Part shown: positions 24,384-31,662 of the stretch, piece after piece
How positions within the stretch are numbered: position 1 is the stretch's first letter
Layout of the letters: every line of letters starts with the position of its first letter
Assembly (NCBI GenBank): GCA_002748065.1
Contig: PDRJ01000014.1
Coordinates: forward strand, 1-42,336
Length of the DNA: 42,336 nucleotides
Direction of reading: 5' to 3'
Origin: Bacteroidota bacterium
Lineage (GTDB): Bacteria; Bacteroidota; Bacteroidia; Bacteroidales; BM520
Program-made: the position numbers and the translations under genes
Notes under the pieces: model-generated
Database searches by the model: none
The model's input: only the letters and a program-made list of their open reading frames with translations
What the model was told of the DNA's origin: nothing

Positions 24384-25220
24384 ATGAGTTATAATTTACT
24401 AAAAGGTAAAAAGGGGCTTATTTTCGGTGCATTAAACGAGAAATCCATCGCATGGCAAGTGGCAAAACGTGCGGCCGAAGAGGGAGCTTCACTGGTGCTG
24501 ACCAATACGCCTATTGCTATTAGAATGGGCGACCTGAAGCAGTTGGGGGAAGCCATCAAGGCACCCGTCATCCCTTCGGATGCCACCAACGTAGCGGATC
24601 TGGATCAACTCATAGAGCAGTCTATGACACACTTTCATGGAGGGTTTGATTTTGTGCTTCACTCCATTGGAATGTCCCCCAATGTGCGCAAAAGAAGGTC
24701 CTATGATGACCTCAATTATGAGTACCTGAAGAAAACATTGGATATTTCAGCCATCTCGTTTCATAAGTTGATCCAAACGTTGAAAAAACATGACGCCCTG
24801 AACGAGTGGGCTTCCATTGTGGCACTCTCCTATATTGCCGCGCAACGCACCCTTTTTGAGTATAACGATATGGCAGAAGCAAAAGCGATGCTTGAATCCA
24901 TCGCGAGAAGTTTTGGTTATATCTACGGACGCGAGAAGCACATCCGAATCAACACGGTTTCCCAGTCACCGACCCTCACCACAGCGGGAAGTGGCGTAAA
25001 GGGTATTGATGGCTTGATGGATTTTACGGAGCGGATGTCTCCCTTGGGAAATGCCACTGCCGAGGAGTGCGCAGACTATGTGATCACCCTCTTCTCCGAC
25101 CTGACACGCAAGGTTACTATGCAGAACTTGTACCATGATGGTGGTTTTTCCAGCATGGGAATGAGTCGTCGGGCCATGCACATGTACAATAAAAGCCTCT
25201 CCGGCGACTGTAACGAATAG
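24384..25220 (+). CDS. fabI: Enoyl-[acyl-carrier-protein] reductase FabI
   Basis: A 278-residue short-chain-dehydrogenase-like enzyme that reduces trans-2-enoyl-ACP with NADH, the last step of each fatty acid elongation cycle. It shows the FabI start LLKGKKGLIFGALNEKSIAW, LHSIGMSP, the first Tyr in VALSYIAAQR and the catalytic Y-x6-K in EYNDMAEAKAML, then ending NLYHDGGFSSMGMS. FabI is the target of triclosan-type inhibitors. The gene is followed by a bidirectional terminator. Confidence 0.95.
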   Translation: MSYNLLKGKKGLIFGALNEKSIAWQVAKRAAEEGASLVLTNTPIAIRMGDLKQLGEAIKAPVIPSDATNVADLDQLIEQSMTHFHGGFDFVLHSIGMSPNVRKRRSYDDLNYEYLKKTLDISAISFHKLIQTLKKHDALNEWASIVALSYIAAQRTLFEYNDMAEAKAMLESIARSFGYIYGREKHIRINTVSQSPTLTTAGSGVKGIDGLMDFTERMSPLGNATAEECADYVITLFSDLTRKVTMQNLYHDGGFSSMGMSRRAMHMYNKSLSGDCNE

Positions 25221-25244
25221 ATCTGTTGCAGATGTCATAAAATG

Positions 25245-25277
25245 AAAAAGGTTGTCCGGTATGGACAACCTTTTTTT
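25245..25277. terminator. Bidirectional terminator between fabI and tRNA-Tyr
   Basis: Perfect 13-base arms, AAAAAGGTTGTCC and GGACAACCTTTTT, with a 5-base loop. A or T runs on both sides let it end fabI on the plus strand and the tRNA unit on the minus strand. Confidence 0.8.
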
Positions 25278-25286
25278 GTAAAGGAG

Positions 25287-25368
25287 TGGGGAGAGGAGGA
25301 TTCGAACCTCCGAAGGCTTCGCCAACAGATTTACAGTCTGCCCCATTTGACCGCTCTGGAATCTCCCC
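25287..25368 (-). tRNA. tRNA-Tyr (GTA)
   Basis: A type II tRNA with a long variable arm. Acceptor arms GGGGAGA and TCTCCCC pair perfectly; the anticodon loop reads CTGTAAA with GTA; the T-arm has GGTTCGAATCC. The CCA end is not encoded. It lies 14 bases downstream of tRNA-Thr on the same strand. Confidence 0.95.
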
Positions 25369-25382
25369 CTTTTGTATGGAAG

Positions 25383-25456
25383 AGCCGATGGACGGATTCG
25401 AACCGCCGACCGGCTGATTACAAATCAGCTGCTCTGGCCAACTGAGCTACATCGGC
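25383..25456 (-). tRNA. tRNA-Thr (TGT)
   Basis: Acceptor arms GCCGATG and CATCGGC pair perfectly; D-arm GTAGCTCAGTTGGCCAGAGC; anticodon loop TTTGTAA with TGT; T-arm GGTTCGAATCC. The CCA end is not encoded. It is likely co-transcribed with tRNA-Tyr. Confidence 0.95.
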
Positions 25457-25525
25457 AGAAAGATAAGAACATCTTCTCTTCTTTGAGGCTGCAAAGATAA
25501 TCTGCTTTCTCTTTTCTCCAAAAAC

Positions 25526-25993
25526 TTAAAATGTTTTTTTTTCAACGGTGATGCTATACTCGTATTTACCAGGCGAGGGGGCGTTTTGTGGGTACGCCTT
25601 CGAGGCCGTACTCTCTTTCTTTTTTTCAGCAGGGATGTAGCTGTATGATAGCCCATTTGCCTGGCTGATTCGAAATTTTATGCGTGTTTTGTGGGAGATG
25701 GATACCCGGAGCCCTCGGTTTCGGGCACCACCAAATTTAAGCATCTTTACCACCCTGAGGGCCTCTTCATCACACCCGTAACCAATCCCTTTTGTTACCT
25801 TGGCCTCCGCCACCTCTCCCCGTTCATTAATGCGATAATGCACATACACATCCCCCTCAATACCCTCTCTTAAGGCCTCCTGAGGGTAACGAAGGTGTGT
25901 TGAAATAAAGGAGGAAAAAGCTTTTTTCCCTCCAGGGTAGCTTGGAAGCCCGGGAAACTTTCTCTGTTTTTGTCGTTTGTCGCTCTTGCTCAT
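25526..25993 (-). CDS. Stand-alone TonB C-terminal domain protein
   Basis: A 155-residue protein. Residues about 12-95 are a TonB C-terminal domain: FPGLPSYPGGKKAFSSFIST, the RYPQEALREGIEGDVYVHY motif and VTKGIGYGCDEEALRVVKML. Full TonB proteins have an N-terminal membrane anchor and a long Pro-rich spacer; here the protein begins with a short basic stretch (MSKSDKRQKQRKF) and has neither. After the domain there is a polar tail with KKKESTASK. It could be a soluble adaptor or a remnant. Its start faces the promoter of the next gene across 129 bases. Confidence 0.75.
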   Translation of the reverse strand: MSKSDKRQKQRKFPGLPSYPGGKKAFSSFISTHLRYPQEALREGIEGDVYVHYRINERGEVAEAKVTKGIGYGCDEEALRVVKMLKFGGARNRGLRVSISHKTRIKFRISQANGLSYSYIPAEKKKESTASKAYPQNAPSPGKYEYSITVEKKTF

Positions 25994-26122
25994 AATAAGG
26001 ATTTCCTCAAAAGTATGAAATATTTATCATTCGATAGGGGCCTCCTTCCGTTCATTTTTTCTTTCTCAATGTATGGAGGAGACTACTTTTTTTCTATCTT
26101 TAGCACATTAATATTTTTTACT

Positions 26123-26581
26123 ATGGAAATACTTGACTTAGATGTCCTTCCTTTGAAGGGATTAGGCGCACTTAATTTTGGCATGTCAATGGAAGGGGTT
26201 ACTAAGATCTTGGGTGAGCCCGATGAGGTGGAAGACCTTGCTGATAATGATAACTTTAACACCACCGTACTTAGTTATAACGAGACGGGGATAAGTGCCT
26301 TTTTTGAAGGGATTGATGCCCCCATACTCTCCTGTATTGAAATTGATCACAGAGCGACGCTCCTTTTTGGAAAGAAGGCTTTTGAGATGAGCCGGGAGGA
26401 TCTGATCCAACACATGAACCAAAATGGGTTTGAGGACCTTGACAAAGAGGAGGAAGAGTGGGGGGAGAGCCGCATCTCTTTTGAGGATGGCTTGATTGAT
26501 TTTTACTATAACGGGCAGGAGTTGACGACCATCAATTTTGGGGTGCTTGTCAATGAAAAAGGAGAAATAGAGACCTTATAA
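26123..26581 (+). CDS. Small acidic protein of unknown function
   Basis: A 152-residue acidic protein, no signal peptide. The segment LNFGMSMEGVTKILGEPDEV near residue 17 resembles the helix-strand opening of BamE/SmpA-like folds, but the rest (FFEGIDAPILSCIEIDHRAT, MSREDLIQHMNQNGFEDLDK) is not familiar. The frame is open from 25970, but the ATG at 26123 after an AT-rich leader with TATCTTTA fits better and avoids overlap with the divergent TonB-domain gene. It is convergent with xerD, the two stops overlapping by six bases. Confidence 0.7.
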   Translation: MEILDLDVLPLKGLGALNFGMSMEGVTKILGEPDEVEDLADNDNFNTTVLSYNETGISAFFEGIDAPILSCIEIDHRATLLFGKKAFEMSREDLIQHMNQNGFEDLDKEEEEWGESRISFEDGLIDFYYNGQELTTINFGVLVNEKGEIETL

Positions 26582-27487
26582 CGGCTTTTTTTTCTCCATG
26601 GGATGAAACTGCATAATGGCATCGCGCAGGTAGCGGTTGCTGACGTGGGTGTATATCTCAGTGGTGGTGATGGAGACGTGTCCCAACATCTGTTGTACGG
26701 CTCTTAAACTGGCTCCTCCTTCGATTAAGTGCGTGGCAAAGCTGTGCCGGAAGGAGTGGGGGCTGACATTTTTCCTTATTCCACACAGTTCGCTGTAGCG
26801 CTTGACCATGGTGAAAATGGATACCCTTGATAAGGCCTTTCCCCTCTGGTTAAGAAAGAGAATATCTTCGCATTCCGGCGCGATCTTTTGCCGGTTGCGG
26901 ACGTTGTAAAGGTAGCGTTTTATCTGTGCGGCGGCGCTGCTTCCCAAGGGAACTAGCCGCTCCTTGTTTCCTTTTCCCACAATCTTAATAAACTCCTCTT
27001 TGAAGTGGAGGTTTGAGATGCGGAGGGAGGTGAGTTCGGAAACCCGAAGCCCACATCCGTACAAGGTCTCAATAATTGCTTTGTCGCGCTCTCCGTGGGT
27101 GGTGCTCAGGTCAATGATGTGGATAATTTGATAAACCTCCTCCACTGAGAGTACATCGGGTAGATGCCTTCCTCGAGAGGGTATCTCCAATAGGAGTGCA
27201 GGATTCTCGGTAACGATATTCTCCAATAAGAGATAGTTATAAAAGCTGCGCAATGCCGATACCATTCTTGCTTGTGTGGCAATGGATAATTCATCTGCAC
27301 CTAGTTGTGCGATGAAACGCGCTAGATGAACGCTGTCTGCCCTCTCTGGAGAGGGCATATTATTGAGGGAAGAATAGTCAACAAAGGTTTGTATATCAGA
27401 AATATATGCTTTTATAGAAGCCTTGGATAATCCCCGCTCCATAAGTAACCAGGCGTGGTACCCCTTTCGTAAAATTTCCCACTTCAT
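26576..27487 (-). CDS. xerD: Tyrosine recombinase XerD
   Basis: A 303-residue site-specific recombinase. With the start at MKWEILRKG (27487) the catalytic residues fall at R148 (GCGLRVSEL), K172 (VGKGNKERL), H244 and R247 (SPHSFRHSFATHL), H270 (LGHVSITTTE) and Y279 (IYTHV), exactly the numbering recalled for E. coli XerD, which strongly supports this start over the longer frame to 27565. XerD with XerC resolves chromosome dimers at dif beside FtsK. No dif-like site was recognised nearby, and it is not tied to a mobile element here. Confidence 0.95.
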   Translation of the reverse strand: MKWEILRKGYHAWLLMERGLSKASIKAYISDIQTFVDYSSLNNMPSPERADSVHLARFIAQLGADELSIATQARMVSALRSFYNYLLLENIVTENPALLLEIPSRGRHLPDVLSVEEVYQIIHIIDLSTTHGERDKAIIETLYGCGLRVSELTSLRISNLHFKEEFIKIVGKGNKERLVPLGSSAAAQIKRYLYNVRNRQKIAPECEDILFLNQRGKALSRVSIFTMVKRYSELCGIRKNVSPHSFRHSFATHLIEGGASLRAVQQMLGHVSITTTEIYTHVSNRYLRDAIMQFHPMEKKKPL

Positions 27488-27565
27488 AACCAACGGTAAA
27501 GATAAGGTTAATTGATAGAATGGCACCTTCATAAGTGAAAAAGTCCTCGCTTCATGTGCCGGCAT

Positions 27566-27583
27566 GGGGAGGTGGGCCTCCCC
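27566..27583. other. Small strong GC hairpin
   Basis: GGGGAGG / CCTCCCC with a TGGG loop lies in the gap between the divergent xerD and rpmG genes. There is no T run, so it is not a clear terminator. Role unknown. Confidence 0.4.
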
Positions 27584-27642
27584 CTTGAGGCCGGGAATAA
27601 ATATTTTTTAAAAGAATGTTAGGTATCTAATAAATTATTTCA

Positions 27643-27673
27643 TAATTTTGCACCCTCTAAAATCAAAGAGGGT
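27643..27673 (+). promoter_or_regulatory. rpmG promoter box and 5'-leader hairpin
   Basis: TAATTTTG (27643-27650) matches TAnnTTTG. Directly after it, ACCCTCT (27652-27658) and AGAGGGT (27667-27673) form a perfect 7-base stem that would lie at or near the 5' end of the mRNA, six bases before the rpmG start. It could stabilise the mRNA or serve ribosomal protein feedback. Confidence 0.5.
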
Positions 27674-27679
27674 AAAGAA

Positions 27680-27868
27680 ATGGCAAAGAAGAGTAAAGAT
27701 GCAAGAATCCAGGTTATCCTGGAATGTACTGAGCACAAGGCAAGTGGAATGCCCGGTACCTCGAGGTATGTGACTACCAAAAACAAGAAAAACACACCGG
27801 ATCGTCTTGAAATAAAGAAGTATAATCCGATCCTGAAGAAAGTGACTATTCATAAAGAGATTAAATAA
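27680..27868 (+). CDS. rpmG: 50S ribosomal protein L33
   Basis: A 62-residue protein with [40 protein letters not shown], and [17 protein letters not shown], the standard L33 pattern. L33 binds near the ribosomal E site. It lacks the paired zinc cysteines (only one Cys), so it is the Cys-minus form. L28 (rpmB), which often precedes L33 in this phylum, is not in the window. Confidence 0.95.
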   Translation: MAKKSKDARIQVILECTEHKASGMPGTSRYVTTKNKKNTPDRLEIKKYNPILKKVTIHKEIK

Positions 27869-27875
27869 TTGAGTT

Positions 27876-28031
27876 ATGGCAAAGAAAACCGTTGCAACAC
27901 TGAGGACTTCGTCAGGTAAAGATTTTGCGAAAGTGATCCGAAGCGAGAAATCGGCAAAGACAGGGGCATATACCTTCAAAGAGACTATTGTTCCCTCTGA
28001 TCAAGTGAAGGATTTTTTGGCAAAGAAATAG
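27876..28031 (+). CDS. DUF4295 small basic protein
   Basis: A 51-residue protein too short for the usual ORF cutoffs, starting MAKKTVATLRTSSGKDFAKV and ending VPSDQVKDFLAKK. It matches DUF4295, which in Bacteroidota sits directly after L33 and before ftsY, as here (seven bases after rpmG). It is probably ribosome-associated, but the function is not established. Confidence 0.85.
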   Translation: MAKKTVATLRTSSGKDFAKVIRSEKSAKTGAYTFKETIVPSDQVKDFLAKK

Positions 28032-28057
28032 GATTTTTGTCCATATTCTGACGTCAG

Positions 28058-28097
28058 AAGAAAAGCTTTTTTCATGCTAAGAAGAAAGCTTTTCTTT
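28058..28097 (+). terminator. Long-loop hairpin after the DUF4295 gene
   Basis: AAGAAAAGCTT and AAGCTTTTCTT form an 11-base stem with a 17-base loop, ending in TTTCTTTG. It may partly terminate the ribosomal unit before ftsY, which starts at 28125. Confidence 0.45.
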
Positions 28098-28124
28098 GTT
28101 TCATGTCACTAAAAAAACGATACT

Positions 28125-29102
28125 ATGGGACTATTTTCCGTATTCTCAAAAAAGGATAAAGAGGCCAAAAGAAAAGACCTGGATAAGGGCTTGGAAAAAA
28201 CCAAGACCAGTGTTTTTTCCAAACTTACTAAAGCCGTGGCCGGTAAGTCGAAGGTGGATGATGAAGTGCTGGATAACCTTGAGGAAGTCTTGATCACCTC
28301 CGATGTGGGGGTGCAGACTACCGTCAAAATCATTGAGCGCATTGAAGCCCGTGTGGCAAGGGATAAATATTTGGGGACGTCAGAGTTAAATCGAATCCTA
28401 CAGGAAGAGATTGCCGCGCTTCTTTCGGAGAATGAGAGCGATAAATTGGTTATCGGTTTTGATTTCCCTCCGCGTGACGAACCCTATGTGATTCTTGTGG
28501 TAGGGGTAAATGGGGTTGGAAAGACCACCACCATCGGAAAATTGGCTCATCAATATAAAGCTGCGGGGAAAAAGGTGATGCTGGGGGCTTCCGATACCTT
28601 CCGGGCTGCTGCGGTGGATCAACTAAATATATGGGCCGATCGTGCGGAAGTGGATATTGTAAGCCAGGGTATGGGCGCGGATCCGGCCTCGGTGGCCTTC
28701 GATACCGTGAGTTCGGCCAAAGCTTCCGGTGCCGATGTGGTGATCATTGATACTGCCGGAAGGCTGCATAATAAGATTAACCTGATGAATGAACTTTCTA
28801 AGATAAAGAAAGTGATGCAAAAGGTCTACCCCGATGCCCCTCATGAGATTCTCCTGATCCTGGATGCATCTACCGGGCAAAATGCCATAGAACAGGCTAA
28901 ACAGTTTACAGCGGCAACAGAGGTGAACGCATTGGCTCTCACCAAACTTGACGGTACTGCTAAAGGAGGGGTCGCCATCGGAATATCTGATCAATTTAAA
29001 ATACCGGTGAAATATATTGGCATCGGTGAACGGATAGAAGATCTACAAATATTTGATAAAGAGGATTTTGTGAAATCCCTCTTTGGAGGCTCCTCCCTAT
29101 AG
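28125..29102 (+). CDS. ftsY: Signal recognition particle receptor FtsY
   Basis: A 325-residue SRP GTPase. A short basic N-terminal part (KKDKEAKRKDLDKGLEK) leads to the NG domain with G1 GVNGVGKTTTIGKLA (near 129-143), DTFRAAAVDQL, G3 DTAGRLHNKINLMNEL and G4 TKLDGTAKGG. FtsY receives ribosome-SRP complexes at the membrane for co-translational insertion. The gene follows L33 and DUF4295 as in related genomes. Confidence 0.96.
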   Translation: MGLFSVFSKKDKEAKRKDLDKGLEKTKTSVFSKLTKAVAGKSKVDDEVLDNLEEVLITSDVGVQTTVKIIERIEARVARDKYLGTSELNRILQEEIAALLSENESDKLVIGFDFPPRDEPYVILVVGVNGVGKTTTIGKLAHQYKAAGKKVMLGASDTFRAAAVDQLNIWADRAEVDIVSQGMGADPASVAFDTVSSAKASGADVVIIDTAGRLHNKINLMNELSKIKKVMQKVYPDAPHEILLILDASTGQNAIEQAKQFTAATEVNALALTKLDGTAKGGVAIGISDQFKIPVKYIGIGERIEDLQIFDKEDFVKSLFGGSSL

Positions 29103-29340
29103 TATCTCTCTGTAAAGGGGGATGTATGCTCACAAGTAACGGTGAAAGAGCATTTTACCAGAGGGTGGATCGATCAACTGCGAAAAAGTGAAAAAGGATA
29201 TTACAAAAAGAGGATAATCCCCCGGTAAGATTTTCCACAACATTTGGGTTGTATCTCCTGCTAAAGCTACAACCTCTTCCCTTTCCGTTAGCAAATTATT
29301 GTTTACCTTTACCTCCTTTAACCAATTCTTTAAAAATTGT

Positions 29341-30108
29341 ATGATGATGAATAGAACTTTTTTTAGCGTAATTTTCGGTCTTTTAATATTAACCTTCCTT
29401 GGATGCAACCCTCCAGCGCGTAAACCTGCGCAAGCGGATGCTCAAAAAGCCCCTTCCGGCGAGCTTGTAAAAGAAGTGATGACCCAACAAGCACAGGAGA
29501 AGATGACGCCCGATGAGGCGTTGGCGGATCTTTTGGCAGGTAATAAACGATACGTCGCCGGCGAACTCATAAGCCGTGACTTACCGACACAAATTGCCTC
29601 CACAACCACAGGACAGTACCCCAAAGCGGTGGTGTTAGCCTGCATAGACTCCAGAGTGCCCGTAGAGTATATCTTTGATCAAGGCGTGGGCGATATTTTT
29701 GTGGTTCGAGTGGCAGGAAACATTGAAGATGAAGCCCTTCTTGGAAGTATGGAGTATGGATTGGGAGTGGCTGGCTCCAAACTCTTAATGGTATTGGGAC
29801 ACGAAAACTGTGGCGCCGTTAAATCGGCCATCAAGAAAGTCGATGTGGGGAGTGAGAATGTGACTTCGCTCTTACATGAAATTGAACCGGCCATTGAAAA
29901 AACCAAAGGCCAAAGGGATGCTAAGGATAAAGCCTATTTTGAGGCTGTGGTTAAAAATAATGTAACGCAAACCGTTAAGGACATACGAGAGAGAAGCTCC
30001 ATCATCCGTAATTTAGAAAAAGAGGGGAAGATCAAGGTTGTGGGAGCTTATTATAGCCTTAAAGATGGAAAAGTTACCCTTCTTGAGGATGCCTCACATA
30101 CTCATTAA
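29341..30108 (+). CDS. Lipoprotein beta-class carbonic anhydrase
   Basis: A 255-residue protein from the start at 29341 (a longer frame from 29299 adds a non-signal-like stretch). Lipoprotein signal with lipobox TFLGC (Cys22). The mature part is a beta-carbonic anhydrase with the zinc ligands and active-site pair C101-x-D103-x-R105 (ACIDSRVP) and H154/C157 (LGHENCGAV). It interconverts CO2 and bicarbonate, here in the periplasm or at the outer membrane. No transporter stands beside it. After the stop comes a 539-base gap with repeat copy 3. Confidence 0.92.
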   Translation: MMMNRTFFSVIFGLLILTFLGCNPPARKPAQADAQKAPSGELVKEVMTQQAQEKMTPDEALADLLAGNKRYVAGELISRDLPTQIASTTTGQYPKAVVLACIDSRVPVEYIFDQGVGDIFVVRVAGNIEDEALLGSMEYGLGVAGSKLLMVLGHENCGAVKSAIKKVDVGSENVTSLLHEIEPAIEKTKGQRDAKDKAYFEAVVKNNVTQTVKDIRERSSIIRNLEKEGKIKVVGAYYSLKDGKVTLLEDASHTH

Positions 30109-30130
30109 GAACCGGTGGTGAAATTTCCCG

Positions 30131-30319
30131 CTTCTTTAGCGTCTGTATAGAAAGTCCGACTTCTTTGTGATGCTTGTCTTGCAAAGGAGCATTTACTACC
30201 TTCGTAAATGCTCCTATTTCGGTCTTCGCAAGCCTCCAATTCGAACCTTCTGTACAGATGCTTTGCTTTAAAACCCTGACTTTCTATACAGCCTCTTCTC
30301 AAAACGCTGACTTTATGGA
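30131..30319 (-). repeat. Interspersed repeat family, copy 3 (inverted, expanded)
   Basis: On the minus strand it reads GTCCATAAAGTCAGCGTTTT at the left end, then GAGAAGAGGCTGTATAG, an extra stretch of about 40 bases not in copies 1-2, GGTTCGAATTGGAGGCTTGC, the core AGGAGCATTTAC / GTAAATGCTCCT hairpin, and GTCGGACTTTCTATACAGAC. The core stem is perfect, with changes in both arms relative to copy 2. It lies between the carbonic anhydrase gene and the outer-membrane protein gene. Confidence 0.8.
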
Positions 30320-30647
30320 CAAATACTATTTCAATAGAGTCGTGTTTTTCTGGAGAACTTTTTTTTTATTTTCTTTTTGTAAAAAATAGATCGGTGAGTG
30401 AGAGTTGGTACAAAAAAAATAATAAATTTGCTCCCTCTCGTAAGCATCAAAGAAAAATCTTGTGGAAGATGGATTTGGGATGTGCACCTGTTTGCAAAAA
30501 AGTGATTACTTGCGAGGGGAGTGGAAAGACCAACCAATCTGTTCTATTAAAAACATATTTATGGATACCGGAAACCATCTTAAAACACGGGGTGTTTGTA
30601 ACCTGAAAAACCATACGAGTAGGGTTTATTAAAAAAGAATTTGAGTT
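30320..30647 (+). promoter_or_regulatory. AT-rich gap with candidate promoter of the beta-barrel gene
   Basis: The gap holds no convincing gene. A palindrome AAACAC-GGG-GTGTTT (30583-30597) overlaps TTTG (30595-30598), and 21 bases on is TAGGGTTTA, close to the -7 consensus, 20 bases before the start at 30648. Together they look like a -33/-7 promoter with an overlapping palindrome. Confidence 0.4.
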
Positions 30648-31283
30648 ATGAAAAACAGATTTAGATTATTACTTATTGCGGCATTTAGTTTCGCATTTGT
30701 AGGTGTTAATGCACAATCGTTCATTTTAAAAGCAGGAGCAAACTTCTCCAACATGTTGGAAAAGGATGATGTTGCTACTTTTAGTGATGATTATGAGTCG
30801 ATTATTGGTCTTCACGTAGAGGCTTCAGCTGAACTTCCATTGGTTTCGGTGCTCTATCTTGAGCCAGGTGTACGCTTCTCAATGAAAGGTTTCAAGATAG
30901 ATGCTGAAGAGATGGGAAGTTTAACCTCAAGGATAAACTACCTGGATATTCCCCTAAATCTTAAGGCAAGGATGGATCTGGGAGTAATTGGCCTCTGGGG
31001 AAGTGTCGGACCCTACCTCGGTATAGGAGTTGGTGGAAAAAATAAAGCAGAGAATATTCCCCTCTTGGGTGACTTTGAGAAAAAAATAGAGTTCGGTAAA
31101 GATAAGGATTTAAAACTGTTTGATTACGGTCTTGGCCTTGGTCTTGGTGCTGAGTTTCATGGGATTCTTTTGGGAGCTTATTACAACCTTGGTATGGCAA
31201 ATATCGCCAATAAGGAGGGAAATGGATATACCTCTCAAAACCGGGTGATTTCGGTCTCCTTAGGATATCGATTTGCAAGATAA
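30648..31283 (+). CDS. Outer-membrane beta-barrel protein (PorT-like family)
   Basis: A 211-residue protein with signal MKNRFRLLLIAAFSFAFVGVNAQ, then an eight-strand-type small barrel: SFILKAGANFSNML, SIIGLHVEASAELPLVSVLY, LEPGVRFSMKGFKI, INYLDIPLNLKARMDLGVIG, GPYLGIGVGGKN, DYGLGLGLGAEF and a final strand VISVSLGYRFAR ending in Phe-Ala-Arg. This is the common outer membrane beta-barrel domain of Bacteroidota. Not the PorT secretion component specifically. The role is unknown. Confidence 0.85.
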   Translation: MKNRFRLLLIAAFSFAFVGVNAQSFILKAGANFSNMLEKDDVATFSDDYESIIGLHVEASAELPLVSVLYLEPGVRFSMKGFKIDAEEMGSLTSRINYLDIPLNLKARMDLGVIGLWGSVGPYLGIGVGGKNKAENIPLLGDFEKKIEFGKDKDLKLFDYGLGLGLGAEFHGILLGAYYNLGMANIANKEGNGYTSQNRVISVSLGYRFAR

Positions 31284-31507
31284 ATAGTTAGAAGCTATGC
31301 TATAAGAACTTCTAAGAACGTTCTAATCCGTTTTGTGTGATATGACATGACTGCATTTGAATCCTGTTGCGCTAAGGACTGTTTTTTCGATGTTGTGAAA
31401 AAGAGTGGCGCGTGGGTTGGTTGGCCTTATGTGTTTGGTGTAATGGATGGTGTGTGTATCACCTGCTGATGAAAGAAACAAACGGGATTAGGGGTTGTTT
31501 TAGCTTA

Positions 31508-31545
31508 AAAACTGTCGGAAAGAAGACTTTCCGACAGTTTTTTTT
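31508..31545 (+). terminator. Strong rho-independent terminator
   Basis: Perfect 15-base arms, AAAACTGTCGGAAAG and CTTTCCGACAGTTTT, with loop AAGA and a T run. It lies upstream of etfB. Confidence 0.85.
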
Positions 31546-31630
31546 ATACGACGAAGTAGGGGATGTGCTCTTATGCTGCTTATTTGTGGCTTAATGAAGA
31601 CAGAGAATCATGAGTAAATAAAATGTTTTG

Positions 31631-31638
31631 TAAATTTG
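31631..31638 (+). promoter_or_regulatory. -7 promoter box of the etf operon
   Basis: TAAATTTG matches TAnnTTTG, 24 bases before the etfB start. Confidence 0.5.
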
Positions 31639-31662
31639 TCTCTTATTTGAAAACTAAGAAGC

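Larger units (their letters stand above)
31284..31662. other. Intergenic region with terminator and small palindrome
   Basis: Holds AGAACGTTCT (10-base palindrome near 31312-31321), the strong terminator at 31508-31545 and the etfB promoter box. No gene is recognised. The terminator lies 225 bases after the barrel gene, so a small unrecognised transcript may occupy part of the gap. Confidence 0.4.

Noticed and set aside
25242..25445. 67-codon plus-strand open frame ending TDSNRRPADYKSAALAN
   Set aside because: It runs antisense across tRNA-Tyr and tRNA-Thr and a terminator; this is a well-known kind of false ORF over tRNA genes.
26576..27565. XerD as an element-borne integrase
   Set aside because: Catalytic residue numbering matches housekeeping XerD exactly and no mobile-element genes or att repeats flank it.
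30394..30606. 70-codon frame in the gap before the beta-barrel gene
   Set aside because: No family resemblance or binding site for ribosomes; it covers the candidate promoter and palindrome of the next gene.
31412..31594. 60-codon frame upstream of etfB
   Set aside because: It runs through the strong terminator at 31508-31545 and its composition is not protein-like.
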